From Microcaldota archaeon (GTDB taxonomy: Archaea; Micrarchaeota; Micrarchaeia; Burarchaeales; JAKAKT01), in NCBI GenBank assembly GCA_026396425.1, contig JAPLWU010000020.1, forward strand, positions 1 through 8,627: 8,627 nt of DNA, given 5' to 3'. How positions within the stretch are numbered: position 1 is the stretch's first letter; every line of letters starts with the position of its first letter. Both the position numbers and the translations under genes were made by a program. This document shows positions 1 through 5,846 of the stretch, in pieces. The notes under the pieces were generated by a model that made no database searches, was not told the DNA's origin, and worked only from the letters and a program-made list of their open reading frames with translations.

Positions 1-957
1 GGCGACGTCGCATTCAGGTGCAATTTCGGCACGGTGGACAGGAGGATGGTGCTCACGGACAGGCGGGCGGGCAGGAGCGAAACCGGCATCGCGCAGATGA
101 CCAGGGAGCTCGACGGAATGGAAATCGACGGCGCGAAGCTCGCCTTCAGGCATTCGGTGCAGCACAGGGCGGCCCTCGTGCTGAGCGGAAAGGGGCTCTC
201 GAACATGGTGGGCAACACGGATCCGCACGTAAAGGGCAACCCGGTGCTCGAGTGCAGGCCGCTCGACGGCTCGGCCGAGGCAACGCGGACCGCCAAAATA
301 GTCAACGAATTCGTGAGGCGCTCGCACAAGATTTTGAATGAGCATGAATCCAACAGGGAAAGAGCCGCGAAGGGCGAGCTTCCGGCGAACATCGTCGTAA
401 CAAGGGGGGCGGGAATTTTCGAAAGAATACCCAGCCTCGAGGAGAAGCACGGCTTCAGGAGCGCCTGCGTCGCGGGGGCCGCGCTCTACAAGGGAGTCGC
501 CGCGTATGTCGGAATGGAAGTCCTTGACGTCCCGGGCGCGACCGGGACTTTTGACACTGATTTGGGCTCGAAGGCAAGGGTTGCGAAAAAGGCGCTCGAA
601 AAGCACGATTTCGTGTTCCTCCACGTGAAGGCAACCGACAACGCGGGCCACGACGGGAAATACGACGAGAAGGTCAGGATGATAGAGAAAATCGACGGGA
701 TGATGAAGGAGCTGCTCGACACGGACGCGTATATAATACTGACCGGGGACCACAGCACGCCGGCGATAATCGGCGGCCACACGGCAGACCCCGTGCCAAT
801 CGTCGTCTACGCAAAGGAGAAGGGGATTCGGGTCGATGCCGTGAACTGGTTCGACGAGCTGGTATGCGCCAGGGGCGGGCTCGGCCAGATAAAGGGGCTC
901 GACGTCATGCCAATCATCGCCGAGATGATGGGCTACGCGAGAATATACGGCTCGTAA
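1..957 (+). CDS. apgM: 2,3-bisphosphoglycerate-independent phosphoglycerate mutase, archaeal type (5' partial)
   Basis: This enzyme interconverts 3- and 2-phosphoglycerate in the cytoplasm, in glycolysis and gluconeogenesis. The frame is open from base 1 with no start; the residues GDVAFRCNFGTVD followed by VLTDRRAGR match the conserved stretch of archaeal aPGAM, so the ATG at 34 is internal. The visible 318 residues lack roughly the first 90 of a family usually near 400-415, including the N-terminal DG motif and nucleophile region. Metal-site motifs of the alkaline-phosphatase superfamily are visible: DNAGHDG (His at visible residue 217), GDHST (Asp250-His251) and GGH (His260). KATDNAGHDGKYDEK and the LTGDHSTPA stretch are family hallmarks. 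It ends in TAA at 955-957, followed by an A-rich run and the hairpin-rich spacer. The family assignment is confident. No promoter is visible because the 5' end is off the window. Confidence 0.95.
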   Translation, partial: GDVAFRCNFGTVDRRMVLTDRRAGRSETGIAQMTRELDGMEIDGAKLAFRHSVQHRAALVLSGKGLSNMVGNTDPHVKGNPVLECRPLDGSAEATRTAKIVNEFVRRSHKILNEHESNRERAAKGELPANIVVTRGAGIFERIPSLEEKHGFRSACVAGAALYKGVAAYVGMEVLDVPGATGTFDTDLGSKARVAKKALEKHDFVFLHVKATDNAGHDGKYDEKVRMIEKIDGMMKELLDTDAYIILTGDHSTPAIIGGHTADPVPIVVYAKEKGIRVDAVNWFDELVCARGGLGQIKGLDVMPIIAEMMGYARIYGS

Positions 958-991
958 ATGAAGAGACGAAAAAATAATAAAATAATAAACC

Positions 992-1104
992 GCGCAATTT
1001 GCGCCCCAATTTTCGCTCGGCGAAAATGGGCATCTTCGGGCTTCGCCCGAAGCTTGTCGGCGCAAATGCGCATTTTTGCCAGCGGGCAAAAATTGGAGGC
1101 GCCG
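992..1104 (+). repeat. Branched inverted-repeat element, copy 1 (three or more hairpins)
   Basis: This is a dense cluster of nested inverted repeats. A short palindrome, GCGCAA/TTGCGC, spans 992-1004. An outer arm at 1001-1013 (GCGCCCCAATTTT) is complementary, with one bulge, to 1089-1102. Inside are a hairpin TTTTCGC/GCGAAAA (1010-1016/1020-1026, loop TCG, extendable outward with one bulged A), a perfect 8-bp hairpin CTTCGGGC/GCCCGAAG (1034-1041/1045-1052), a short pairing at 1060-1071, and a 9-bp hairpin (1072-1080/1085-1093, loop AGCG). The flanking bases and the AGCG loop match the second copy at 1169-1238 although the stem sequences differ. Its function is unknown. It could be a palindromic repeat family, a structured 3' RNA or a transposase-mobilised REP-like unit. 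Confidence 0.75.
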
Positions 1105-1168
1105 GATGCCGGCACCGTAGTGGGGTGGGGCCATGAGAAGCATCGAGGGAAGGGTCAGGAGGACATTG

Positions 1169-1238
1169 TTTGCGCTCGACCAATTCGAGCAAAGCTCGAA
1201 TGGTCCATTTGTCGGAGCGCCGACAAATTGGAGCGCAA
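1169..1238 (+). repeat. Branched inverted-repeat element, copy 2 (three-way junction)
   Basis: This 70-nt stretch folds almost completely on itself. The outer stem TTGCGCTC (1170-1177) pairs perfectly with GAGCGCAA (1231-1238). Arm one is 1178-1190 with 1194-1205, 12 pairs with a single bulged A and an AAA loop. Arm two is ATTTGTCGG (1207-1215) with CCGACAAAT (1220-1228), 9 perfect pairs and an AGCG loop. C1206 pairs with G1230 around a bulged T. It shares with copy 1 the TTTGCGC entry, the CCAATT...AATGG arm-one shoulders, the CATTT start of arm two, its AGCG loop and the AATTGGAG exit. It lies just upstream of the TATA-like box for the cysteine-rich gene. Confidence 0.8.
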
Positions 1239-1255
1239 GAGTCGGTATGGGTAAG

Positions 1256-1264
1256 TTTTATTAA
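1256..1264 (+). promoter_or_regulatory. TATA-like box for the small cysteine-rich gene
   Basis: TTTTATTAA lies 37-45 nt before the ATG at 1301. With the usual archaeal spacing of about 25 nt, transcription would start near 1285. That leaves a short leader just large enough for the Shine-Dalgarno-like GAGGTGG at 1290-1296. Only the sequence is visible; the start site is inferred. Confidence 0.5.
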
Positions 1265-1300
1265 GCAGGAATGCGCAATATCAAAGGTAGAGGTGGTTTA

Positions 1301-1579
1301 ATGAAGAATGCGTTGTTATTCGCGCTTGGGCTGCTCGTTATAATGAGCGTGGCCATGCTTATGATCCCTGGGTATGCCCTCCGCGGCGGCAGCTATGCCA
1401 CCGCAGGATACACGACGTGCAGCACCTACGCGCAGTGCAACGACGCGAACCCGTGCACGATGGACTCGTGCCCCAATGGGATCTGCGTCAACGCGGAATA
1501 CACCGGCGATGCGCAGGGCTGCAGCGTCAACGAGAACGGCAAGGCCTGCTTCAACGGCGCGTGCCAGTCAGTTCCTTAG
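1301..1579 (+). CDS. Small secreted protein with eight cysteines
   Basis: I do not recognise a named gene. The 92-residue product has an N-terminal hydrophobic segment (about residues 4-22, preceded by one Lys) that looks like a signal peptide or membrane anchor. A compact domain follows with cysteines at 40, 46, 52, 57, 62, 74, 83 and 88. The pattern C-x5-C-x5-C-x4-C-x4-C with NPCTMDSCPNGIC resembles the D-x-NPCT-x-D-x-C-x2-G-x-C motif of cysteine-rich extracellular domains in bacteria and archaea. Eight cysteines suggest up to four disulfides, so an extracytoplasmic location is likely. An in-frame ATG exists at 1271, but GAGGTGG at 1290-1296, 4 nt before the ATG at 1301, and the TATA-like box at 1256 favour 1301. 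It stands alone on the plus strand, convergent with the minus-strand genes to its right. Its function is unknown. Confidence 0.8.
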   Translation: MKNALLFALGLLVIMSVAMLMIPGYALRGGSYATAGYTTCSTYAQCNDANPCTMDSCPNGICVNAEYTGDAQGCSVNENGKACFNGACQSVP

Positions 1580-1724
1580 GTTTGGAGTTGGAGGGGAAAC
1601 ATAACTAGCGGCGTAGCGCCAGCGTTGAAAACAAACAAGGAATTACGCGCCAAACAGGGAAGTACGCGCGGGGGAGAAACTGGAACCCTAGGGACCCTGA
1701 ATTGCCGCGTTTGATTCTGGAATT
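1580..1724. other. Convergent intergenic spacer with a 19-nt tandem repeat
   Basis: The spacer separates two convergent genes. It contains two adjacent 19-nt units, 1632-1650 and 1651-1669, both beginning CAAACA and ending TACGCGC, with 2 mismatches by eye. A weak GGCG/CGCC hairpin at 1610-1620 and a CCCTAGGG palindrome at 1687-1694 are also present. On the minus strand the complement of 1627-1640 is T-rich and could help terminate the leftward transcript (inference). No gene is seen. Confidence 0.5.
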
Positions 1725-2330
1725 TCAGAGGACCAGAGCGATGGAGTATGCGGCCAGCGCGGAGAAGCCGAGGAAGAGAATTGCCACGAATACCAGCAGC
1801 GCGGTCCTGAGCGACGAGAAAGCCGAGGCAACCTGGACCCTGGAGGCCTTGAGGTCCTCCCTCATTTTCGCGACGTCCTTCTTCATGTTCTGGAGGCTCG
1901 ATGACGTCGACTGGAGCGACGAGGAGAGCGACTGGAGCGACTGGGATTCTTCTTTGAGCGAGGAAGCGGACGAGCGGAGACTAGACGCAGAGGAGCTGAG
2001 GCTCGAGGCTGCGCCGGACATCGTGGGTATGTTGCCCACGCCGGAAGCGAGAGAGTCGAGCGCGTCTGCCGAGCTCTCCACCCCCTCGCCGTATGAATAA
2101 AGCGCGGCCGATATCTTGGAGGTCGACTGCGGGAGCTCCGAGAGGGTGTTGGACATCGAGGAGATTGCGAGCTCCAGATTGGCGAGGGCCGCAACCGCAT
2201 CGTCGATTTGCGCCGACACCGCCGAGTTAGCAGAATCGATTGCCGGCGAAACCACGAAATAGAGGACGATTGAAAGCAGGATTGCGAGGACCGAGAGCGC
2301 CGCGCCCGCTACCGCAAGCACATCGCGCAT
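1725..2330 (-). CDS. Two-TM protein with long Ser-rich extracellular or cytoplasmic coiled coil
   Basis: I do not recognise a named family. The 201-residue product has one membrane helix at each end (about 4-27 and 177-201) and a Ser/Ala-rich helical stretch between. Hydrophobic residues fall exactly seven apart at 111, 118, 125, 132, 139 and 146 (all Leu), then Val153, Leu160, Val167 and Leu174, a textbook coiled-coil register. Gly/Pro residues at 97-106 probably break an N-terminal coil from this C-terminal one. I chose the ATG at 2330 because GAGGTGA on the minus strand (2344-2350), overlapping the stop of the upstream gene, acts as a plausible Shine-Dalgarno 13 nt away. An in-frame ATG at 2372 would add 14 residues but overlap the upstream gene by 29 nt with no good site. 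The 13-nt gap to the NHL gene indicates co-transcription. The function is unknown; a hairpin-like membrane scaffold is a guess. Confidence 0.8.
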   Translation of the reverse strand: MRDVLAVAGAALSVLAILLSIVLYFVVSPAIDSANSAVSAQIDDAVAALANLELAISSMSNTLSELPQSTSKISAALYSYGEGVESSADALDSLASGVGNIPTMSGAASSLSSSASSLRSSASSLKEESQSLQSLSSSLQSTSSSLQNMKKDVAKMREDLKASRVQVASAFSSLRTALLVFVAILFLGFSALAAYSIALVL

Positions 2331-2343
2331 GGTGGAGAACCAG

Positions 2344-4260
2344 TCACCTCTTTTTTCTCTTCCTTCCTGCATAGTAGACTACCCCTGCGGCGAGCGCAAT
2401 CAGGAGGATTATGGCGATTATCACTGCCCAGTCCAGGGCCGAGGACCTGCCTGCCGCGTCGCCTGCCATGCCGAGAGACCGCTGGGAGAGCGAGAGCGCG
2501 GAGTCCGGGTCAGTGAAAAGCGCGGCCTCGGCCTGCGACAGGGCCTCCCTGGCCCGCGAAAGGTCGGGCGGGAAGAAAATCGAGGAGCCCGAGGCCCGCT
2601 CGATTGCGGTCCGGGCAGCGTCGATTGACTCGCGCGCGGTCTGGACCTTGGAAACCGCCGGGGAAACGGAGGAGTTGGCCGCGCTTATCTTCTCCATCGC
2701 CGACGAGAGAGACGAGCGCGCTTCGGAGAGCGAGAGGTTGAGGGCCTGCTCCCTCGCGCTGGCGAGAAGCGCCTCTGCATCGCCCAAATCGACGCTCACG
2801 AAATACTGGGATGAGAGGGAGGAAAGGCGCGCGAGCGAGTTCTTCGCGTCGGCTATGGCGAGAAGCAGGGCATCGCGCTCCGAAGACGTTGCGGACTTCT
2901 TTCCGTCAACGAGGCTCCTGAGCGAAAGGACCGAGGACTTGAGTTCGGTTATTGCCGCCGATGCCTCCGGGTATTTCCGGTCGTCCATGAGCAGCTTCGC
3001 CGCCCGCATGTCCTCCTCGTATGGCGCAACGTCGACCGGTATCGAGTAAGCCATGGCGTCGTCCGTTATTGTTGAAAGCAGGGTCGAGGTCTCTGCGAGA
3101 ATCTGCCTGCCCCTGGCCTCTGAAAGGGAGTTGAAAATCTCGAAAGCCGCGCGGGATGAGGACGCGGACTCGAGCGCCTTCGCGAGCGACTCCGGATAGC
3201 GGCCGAGCGAATACAGCATGTAGGCATCCTCGAGGGAGTTCGAGTAGTTTTCCCGTGGCGCGTCTGCGCCGAGAAGCATTGCCGCGCCCCTCGCCGAGTC
3301 CGCAAGCCGGGCCGAATTGTTCGCGAAATTTATCGCGTCGTAAACGCTCGAAGGCGAGTCCGAGGGCGGCGAGTATTTGAATACCTGGACCCTGCTGTTG
3401 CCCGTGTCCGAAACGTATACCGTGTTGCCGTCAGCATATATGCCGCCGGGCTCGGAGAATTGGGAAATTCCCGCGCCTTTTGAGCCGAATGTTTCAAGCG
3501 TCTTTCCGGATTCCGAGAAGACGACCACCCTGCTGTTGCCGGAGTCGGCAACGAAAATCCTGCCCTCGTCGTCCGTGCAAACGTCGGCCGGCCTGCTGAG
3601 CGCGCTGTCGTCACGGCCGCGTATGGAGCGCTCGAAGGTCCCGTTGGCAAGGAACACCTCAATCCTGTCGTTGCCGCTGTCCGCGACGTAGATTCTCCCT
3701 TTCGAGTAGTGGATTCCCTTGGGGAGGATGAACTGGCCGTCGCCGAACCCGCTCCCGCCGCCGATTGTGAACGCAAAAAGGTAGCCTGACAGGAAGAAGG
3801 CCTGGACCCGGTTCTTGTTCGTATCCGAAACGTAGATGAAATCTTCAGAGGCGGCCACGCCGTACGGGAAGGAGAGGGCATAGACGTCTGAAGCCGACCT
3901 GGCCTCTATCGAGTCTACGCGTGAGCCGAACCTGAATATCTGTATCCTGTCGTTGCCGGAATCGGCCACGAGCATCCTGCCCGACGAGGCCGCGCACACG
4001 TCGTTTGGGAACTCGAGGGCATTGGAGCCCGAGCCCGTCACCCCGAGCGATGAAAACGGGGTGCTGTTCTCGAACATGAGGACTCGGTCGTTATAACTAT
4101 CGGCAACGTATACCGCTCCGCCGGAAGCGTAGATTCCGGTTGGGTGCGAGAGCACGGTCCAGCCGTAGGCCTCGTCGCCCCTGAGCGTGCCCGCGTAATC
4201 GAAACTTGCGAAGCAGGCGCACGCGAGCGCGAGCAGAATGACGGCGGATATTTGCCTCAT
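2344..4260 (-). CDS. NHL-repeat beta-propeller surface protein with helical stalk and C-terminal membrane anchor
   Basis: The 638-residue product is predicted to be secreted and anchored. Residues 1-19 form a hydrophobic signal peptide. Six NHL repeats follow at about 50-63, 96-109, 142-155, 190-203, 235-248 and 281-294, each with the core V/I-Y-V-A/S-D-S/T-x-N-x-R-V/I-x-x-F, spaced about 46 residues apart, enough for one six-bladed propeller. NHL propellers usually bind proteins, glycans or RNA; the ligand here is not evident. From about 300 to 600 the protein is Ala/Ser/Glu-rich and helical, probably a coiled-coil stalk. A membrane helix (611-630) precedes a basic tail, RKRKKR. NxS/T sequons are present in the ectodomain, compatible with archaeal N-glycosylation. 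It is probably the first gene of a unit with the downstream two-TM protein. No Shine-Dalgarno precedes the ATG; a TATA-like box 21-30 nt upstream suggests a leaderless mRNA. Confidence 0.88.
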   Translation of the reverse strand: MRQISAVILLALACACFASFDYAGTLRGDEAYGWTVLSHPTGIYASGGAVYVADSYNDRVLMFENSTPFSSLGVTGSGSNALEFPNDVCAASSGRMLVADSGNDRIQIFRFGSRVDSIEARSASDVYALSFPYGVAASEDFIYVSDTNKNRVQAFFLSGYLFAFTIGGGSGFGDGQFILPKGIHYSKGRIYVADSGNDRIEVFLANGTFERSIRGRDDSALSRPADVCTDDEGRIFVADSGNSRVVVFSESGKTLETFGSKGAGISQFSEPGGIYADGNTVYVSDTGNSRVQVFKYSPPSDSPSSVYDAINFANNSARLADSARGAAMLLGADAPRENYSNSLEDAYMLYSLGRYPESLAKALESASSSRAAFEIFNSLSEARGRQILAETSTLLSTITDDAMAYSIPVDVAPYEEDMRAAKLLMDDRKYPEASAAITELKSSVLSLRSLVDGKKSATSSERDALLLAIADAKNSLARLSSLSSQYFVSVDLGDAEALLASAREQALNLSLSEARSSLSSAMEKISAANSSVSPAVSKVQTARESIDAARTAIERASGSSIFFPPDLSRAREALSQAEAALFTDPDSALSLSQRSLGMAGDAAGRSSALDWAVIIAIILLIALAAGVVYYAGRKRKKR

Positions 4261-4280
4261 AAGGAGGGGATTGGCTGGTG

Positions 4281-4290
4281 TTTATTAAAA
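4281..4290 (-). promoter_or_regulatory. TATA-like box for the NHL protein gene (leaderless start)
   Basis: On the minus strand this reads TTTTAATAAA and sits 21-30 nt before the ATG at 4260, the distance at which archaeal transcription would begin at or just before the start codon. The bases between carry no GGAGG-like site; instead CCCCTCCTT abuts the ATG, consistent with leaderless translation. This is inferred from sequence alone. Confidence 0.55.
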
Positions 4291-4354
4291 GGCTTTCTGT
4301 ATTTTTTGTATCCTGCAGAAACCATAGTGCTTAGTATTCAGTAGATATGGTAAG

Positions 4355-4409
4355 ATTCAGTAACGTTTCCTTCTCTTGCAGTAAATTCAGTAACGTTTCC
4401 TTCTCTTGC
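4355..4409 (-). repeat. 25-nt direct repeat, 30-nt period, duplicating the 3' end of the upstream gene
   Basis: ATTCAGTAACGTTTCC plus the next nine bases occur at 4355-4379 and again, identically, at 4385-4409. The right copy contains the final codons and TGA (4387-4389) of the minus-strand gene that ends there. The left copy repeats the same codons exactly ten codons downstream, in the same frame, ending in a second TGA at 4357-4359. It looks like a simple in-phase tandem duplication. Confidence 0.9.
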
Positions 4410-5742
4410 GGAATGCGAAGTACAAGAGGCCGAGGGCTGCGGCTGCCGCGAGAAGCAGAAGGAGCATGATGCCTGGCGAGCCGGAGCCGTAGCCGGCAAC
4501 CCTGACCTTGTTTTCCTCAAGCACTGCGCGCAGGGTCAGTATGTCCTCCAGGCTCCTCACCATGGCGAGCTCCCTTTCCACGAGTTTCATGCTCTCGCGC
4601 ACCTCCGGGAGCCGGTCTGCCGGGATTTTTTCTAGTTTGGAGGAAACTTCCACATAAAGGGAAACTAAATTTGAATACTCCGCGCTGAGGTTGTTTACGA
4701 ACGAGCGCGCCCCGGCCTCATGAAGTTTGAAGTCCTCGATTGAGGCGTTGGCATCTTCAAAATTCCTTGCGGAGCAGCTGGCCAAAATCGAGGAGCGGAG
4801 GGCCATGAGATTCGAGATGCGGGGGACGAGTTCGGTGAAGTTGGAAACAAACATCGAGGAGAGCTCGCCGAGCATCTGCCCTGAGTCCGATTCCGCCTTT
4901 GCGCACATCTCCTTCCGGTCCGTGAGGGCCTGGCGCCAAACCGTTTCCGAATATATTGAGGAGGCAGTTGCCTGCGGGTTCGAGGCGAGATTGACGCGCG
5001 AAAGGAGCGAGGAGCTGAGGAGGCGAATCGATGAAAGCGAATCGGAATCGTAGCCTATCGGGTAGCAGAATGTGTCCTGCGGGTCGAAGAGCCTGTTGCC
5101 GGAAATTGAATTCGACGTCTGCTGCGCAGAGCCGGAAGCGGAGGCGAGCGACGCCAGGGTTGAGACAACTGCCGAATCTCCAGCAGATAATCTCGCTATT
5201 CCCGCGCTCATTTCCGAAACAAGCGAGTCGAGCTCGCGCGTTTTAAGGGAGAAGTCCAAAACCAATTCCGTGAAGCCGGGGTTGCCGGTCTGCGCATCTG
5301 CGCACATGGGCGTGTAGAAGCATGACGTCTGGCACTCCTGCTTTGTTTCGCACGGAAACCGGTCAATGCCCGTGAAAAGCTTGCAGGTCGCTTCCTTCCC
5401 TCTGCTTTGCTCGAAATTCTTGGCGTATGAGTTGAGAATTCCGATTTCGGCCGAGGAGGGGTATGCGGATTCGCGGGTCGGGTAGTTGGCGCTTGCATAA
5501 GAGGCGAGGATAGCCCCTATTTCCGCCCGGTCGGTGATTACTTTCGGGTTCTCGCCCAATTGGGCGAGCATGACGTATTCTCCGGAAACGGAAACGAGCG
5601 AGTAGTTTGCGCCGTTGGCCTCAAAATCGGTTGCCGAATAGCTTTCATTTGAGTCGATATAGGCGGCTATGTCCGGCGGGAGCTGGGAGGCAAGGCATAT
5701 GCCGGAAACGAGCAAAACTGCAAACAGGGCAAACTGCCGCAT
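4387..5742 (-). CDS. Secreted, C-terminally anchored protein with cysteine-rich and coiled-coil ectodomain
   Basis: I do not recognise the family. The 451-residue product has a signal peptide (about 1-19), a long ectodomain, one membrane helix (424-444) and a basic tail, RKRRKRY. Outside the signal it has eight cysteines at 120, 131, 137, 141, 147, 226, 280 and 323, five of them clustered in a C-x10-C-x5-C-x3-C-x5-C pattern, suggesting a disulfide-bonded subdomain followed by helical stalk regions. Several NxS/T sequons are present (for example at Asn32, Asn46, Asn301 and Asn332). The topology matches the NHL protein next door: signal, ectodomain, anchor, Lys/Arg tail. The ATG at 5742 gives the signal peptide directly; GAGG at 5750-5753 is a weak ribosome site and a TATA-like run at 5767-5775 would allow an almost leaderless transcript. 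The final six residues and stop are duplicated just downstream. Its function is unknown; a surface structural or binding role is inference. Confidence 0.85.
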   Translation of the reverse strand: MRQFALFAVLLVSGICLASQLPPDIAAYIDSNESYSATDFEANGANYSLVSVSGEYVMLAQLGENPKVITDRAEIGAILASYASANYPTRESAYPSSAEIGILNSYAKNFEQSRGKEATCKLFTGIDRFPCETKQECQTSCFYTPMCADAQTGNPGFTELVLDFSLKTRELDSLVSEMSAGIARLSAGDSAVVSTLASLASASGSAQQTSNSISGNRLFDPQDTFCYPIGYDSDSLSSIRLLSSSLLSRVNLASNPQATASSIYSETVWRQALTDRKEMCAKAESDSGQMLGELSSMFVSNFTELVPRISNLMALRSSILASCSARNFEDANASIEDFKLHEAGARSFVNNLSAEYSNLVSLYVEVSSKLEKIPADRLPEVRESMKLVERELAMVRSLEDILTLRAVLEENKVRVAGYGSGSPGIMLLLLLAAAAALGLLYFAFRKRRKRY

Positions 5743-5766
5743 ATCATTGCCTCGGGTTTAAAAACG

Positions 5767-5775
5767 AAATTAAAA
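5767..5775 (-). promoter_or_regulatory. TATA-like element for the cysteine/coiled-coil surface protein gene
   Basis: The minus strand reads TTTTAATTT, 25-33 nt before the ATG at 5742. The whole 5757-5797 stretch is A/T-rich, so the exact box is uncertain; TTTTTAAA at 5757-5764 is an alternative but lies rather close to the start. Confidence 0.35.
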
Positions 5776-5822
5776 CAAAAAATAAAAAATAAAGGAAAGG
5801 GGGAGAGGGCTCGCGCCCTCCC
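5768..5822 (-). terminator. Hairpin and T-rich tract downstream of the TM-helix protein gene
   Basis: On the minus strand, 25 nt after the stop at 5847, GAGGGC (5815-5820) pairs with its complement at 5805-5810 across a 4-nt loop. This extends by two pairs past one bulge. The hairpin is followed by T-rich sequence down to 5768. Archaeal termination depends mainly on T-rich tracts, so the tract may matter more than the hairpin. It overlaps the promoter region of the next leftward gene. Confidence 0.5.
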
Positions 5823-5846
5823 GACCAGAGCTAGTCTATTTTATTT

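Noticed and set aside
992..1238. tRNA or CRISPR interpretation of the hairpin cluster
   Set aside because: There is no acceptor/T-loop consensus or CCA-type end for a tRNA, and no equal-length direct repeats with unique spacers for a CRISPR.
958..1254. 98-codon plus-strand frame directly after apgM
   Set aside because: It runs straight through the hairpin cluster, its translation is basic low-information sequence mirroring the inverted repeats, and the spacer's own structure explains the lack of stops.
1133..1264. 43-codon frame starting MRSIEGR, with a G-rich stretch before the ATG
   Set aside because: Most of it is the translation of hairpin copy 2. The resemblance to MRNIKGR at 1271 is only moderate at the base level and is not enough to argue for duplication.
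1702..2100. Plus-strand 132-codon frame rich in Glu, Asp and Ser
   Set aside because: It is the antisense shadow of the heptad-repeat coding region; regular Ser/Leu codons on the other strand keep it open.
2411..3049. Plus-strand 212-codon frame
   Set aside because: It is antisense to the helical stalk of the NHL protein, where Ala/Ser/Glu-rich GC-biased codons suppress stops. No promoter, ribosome site or recognisable domain.
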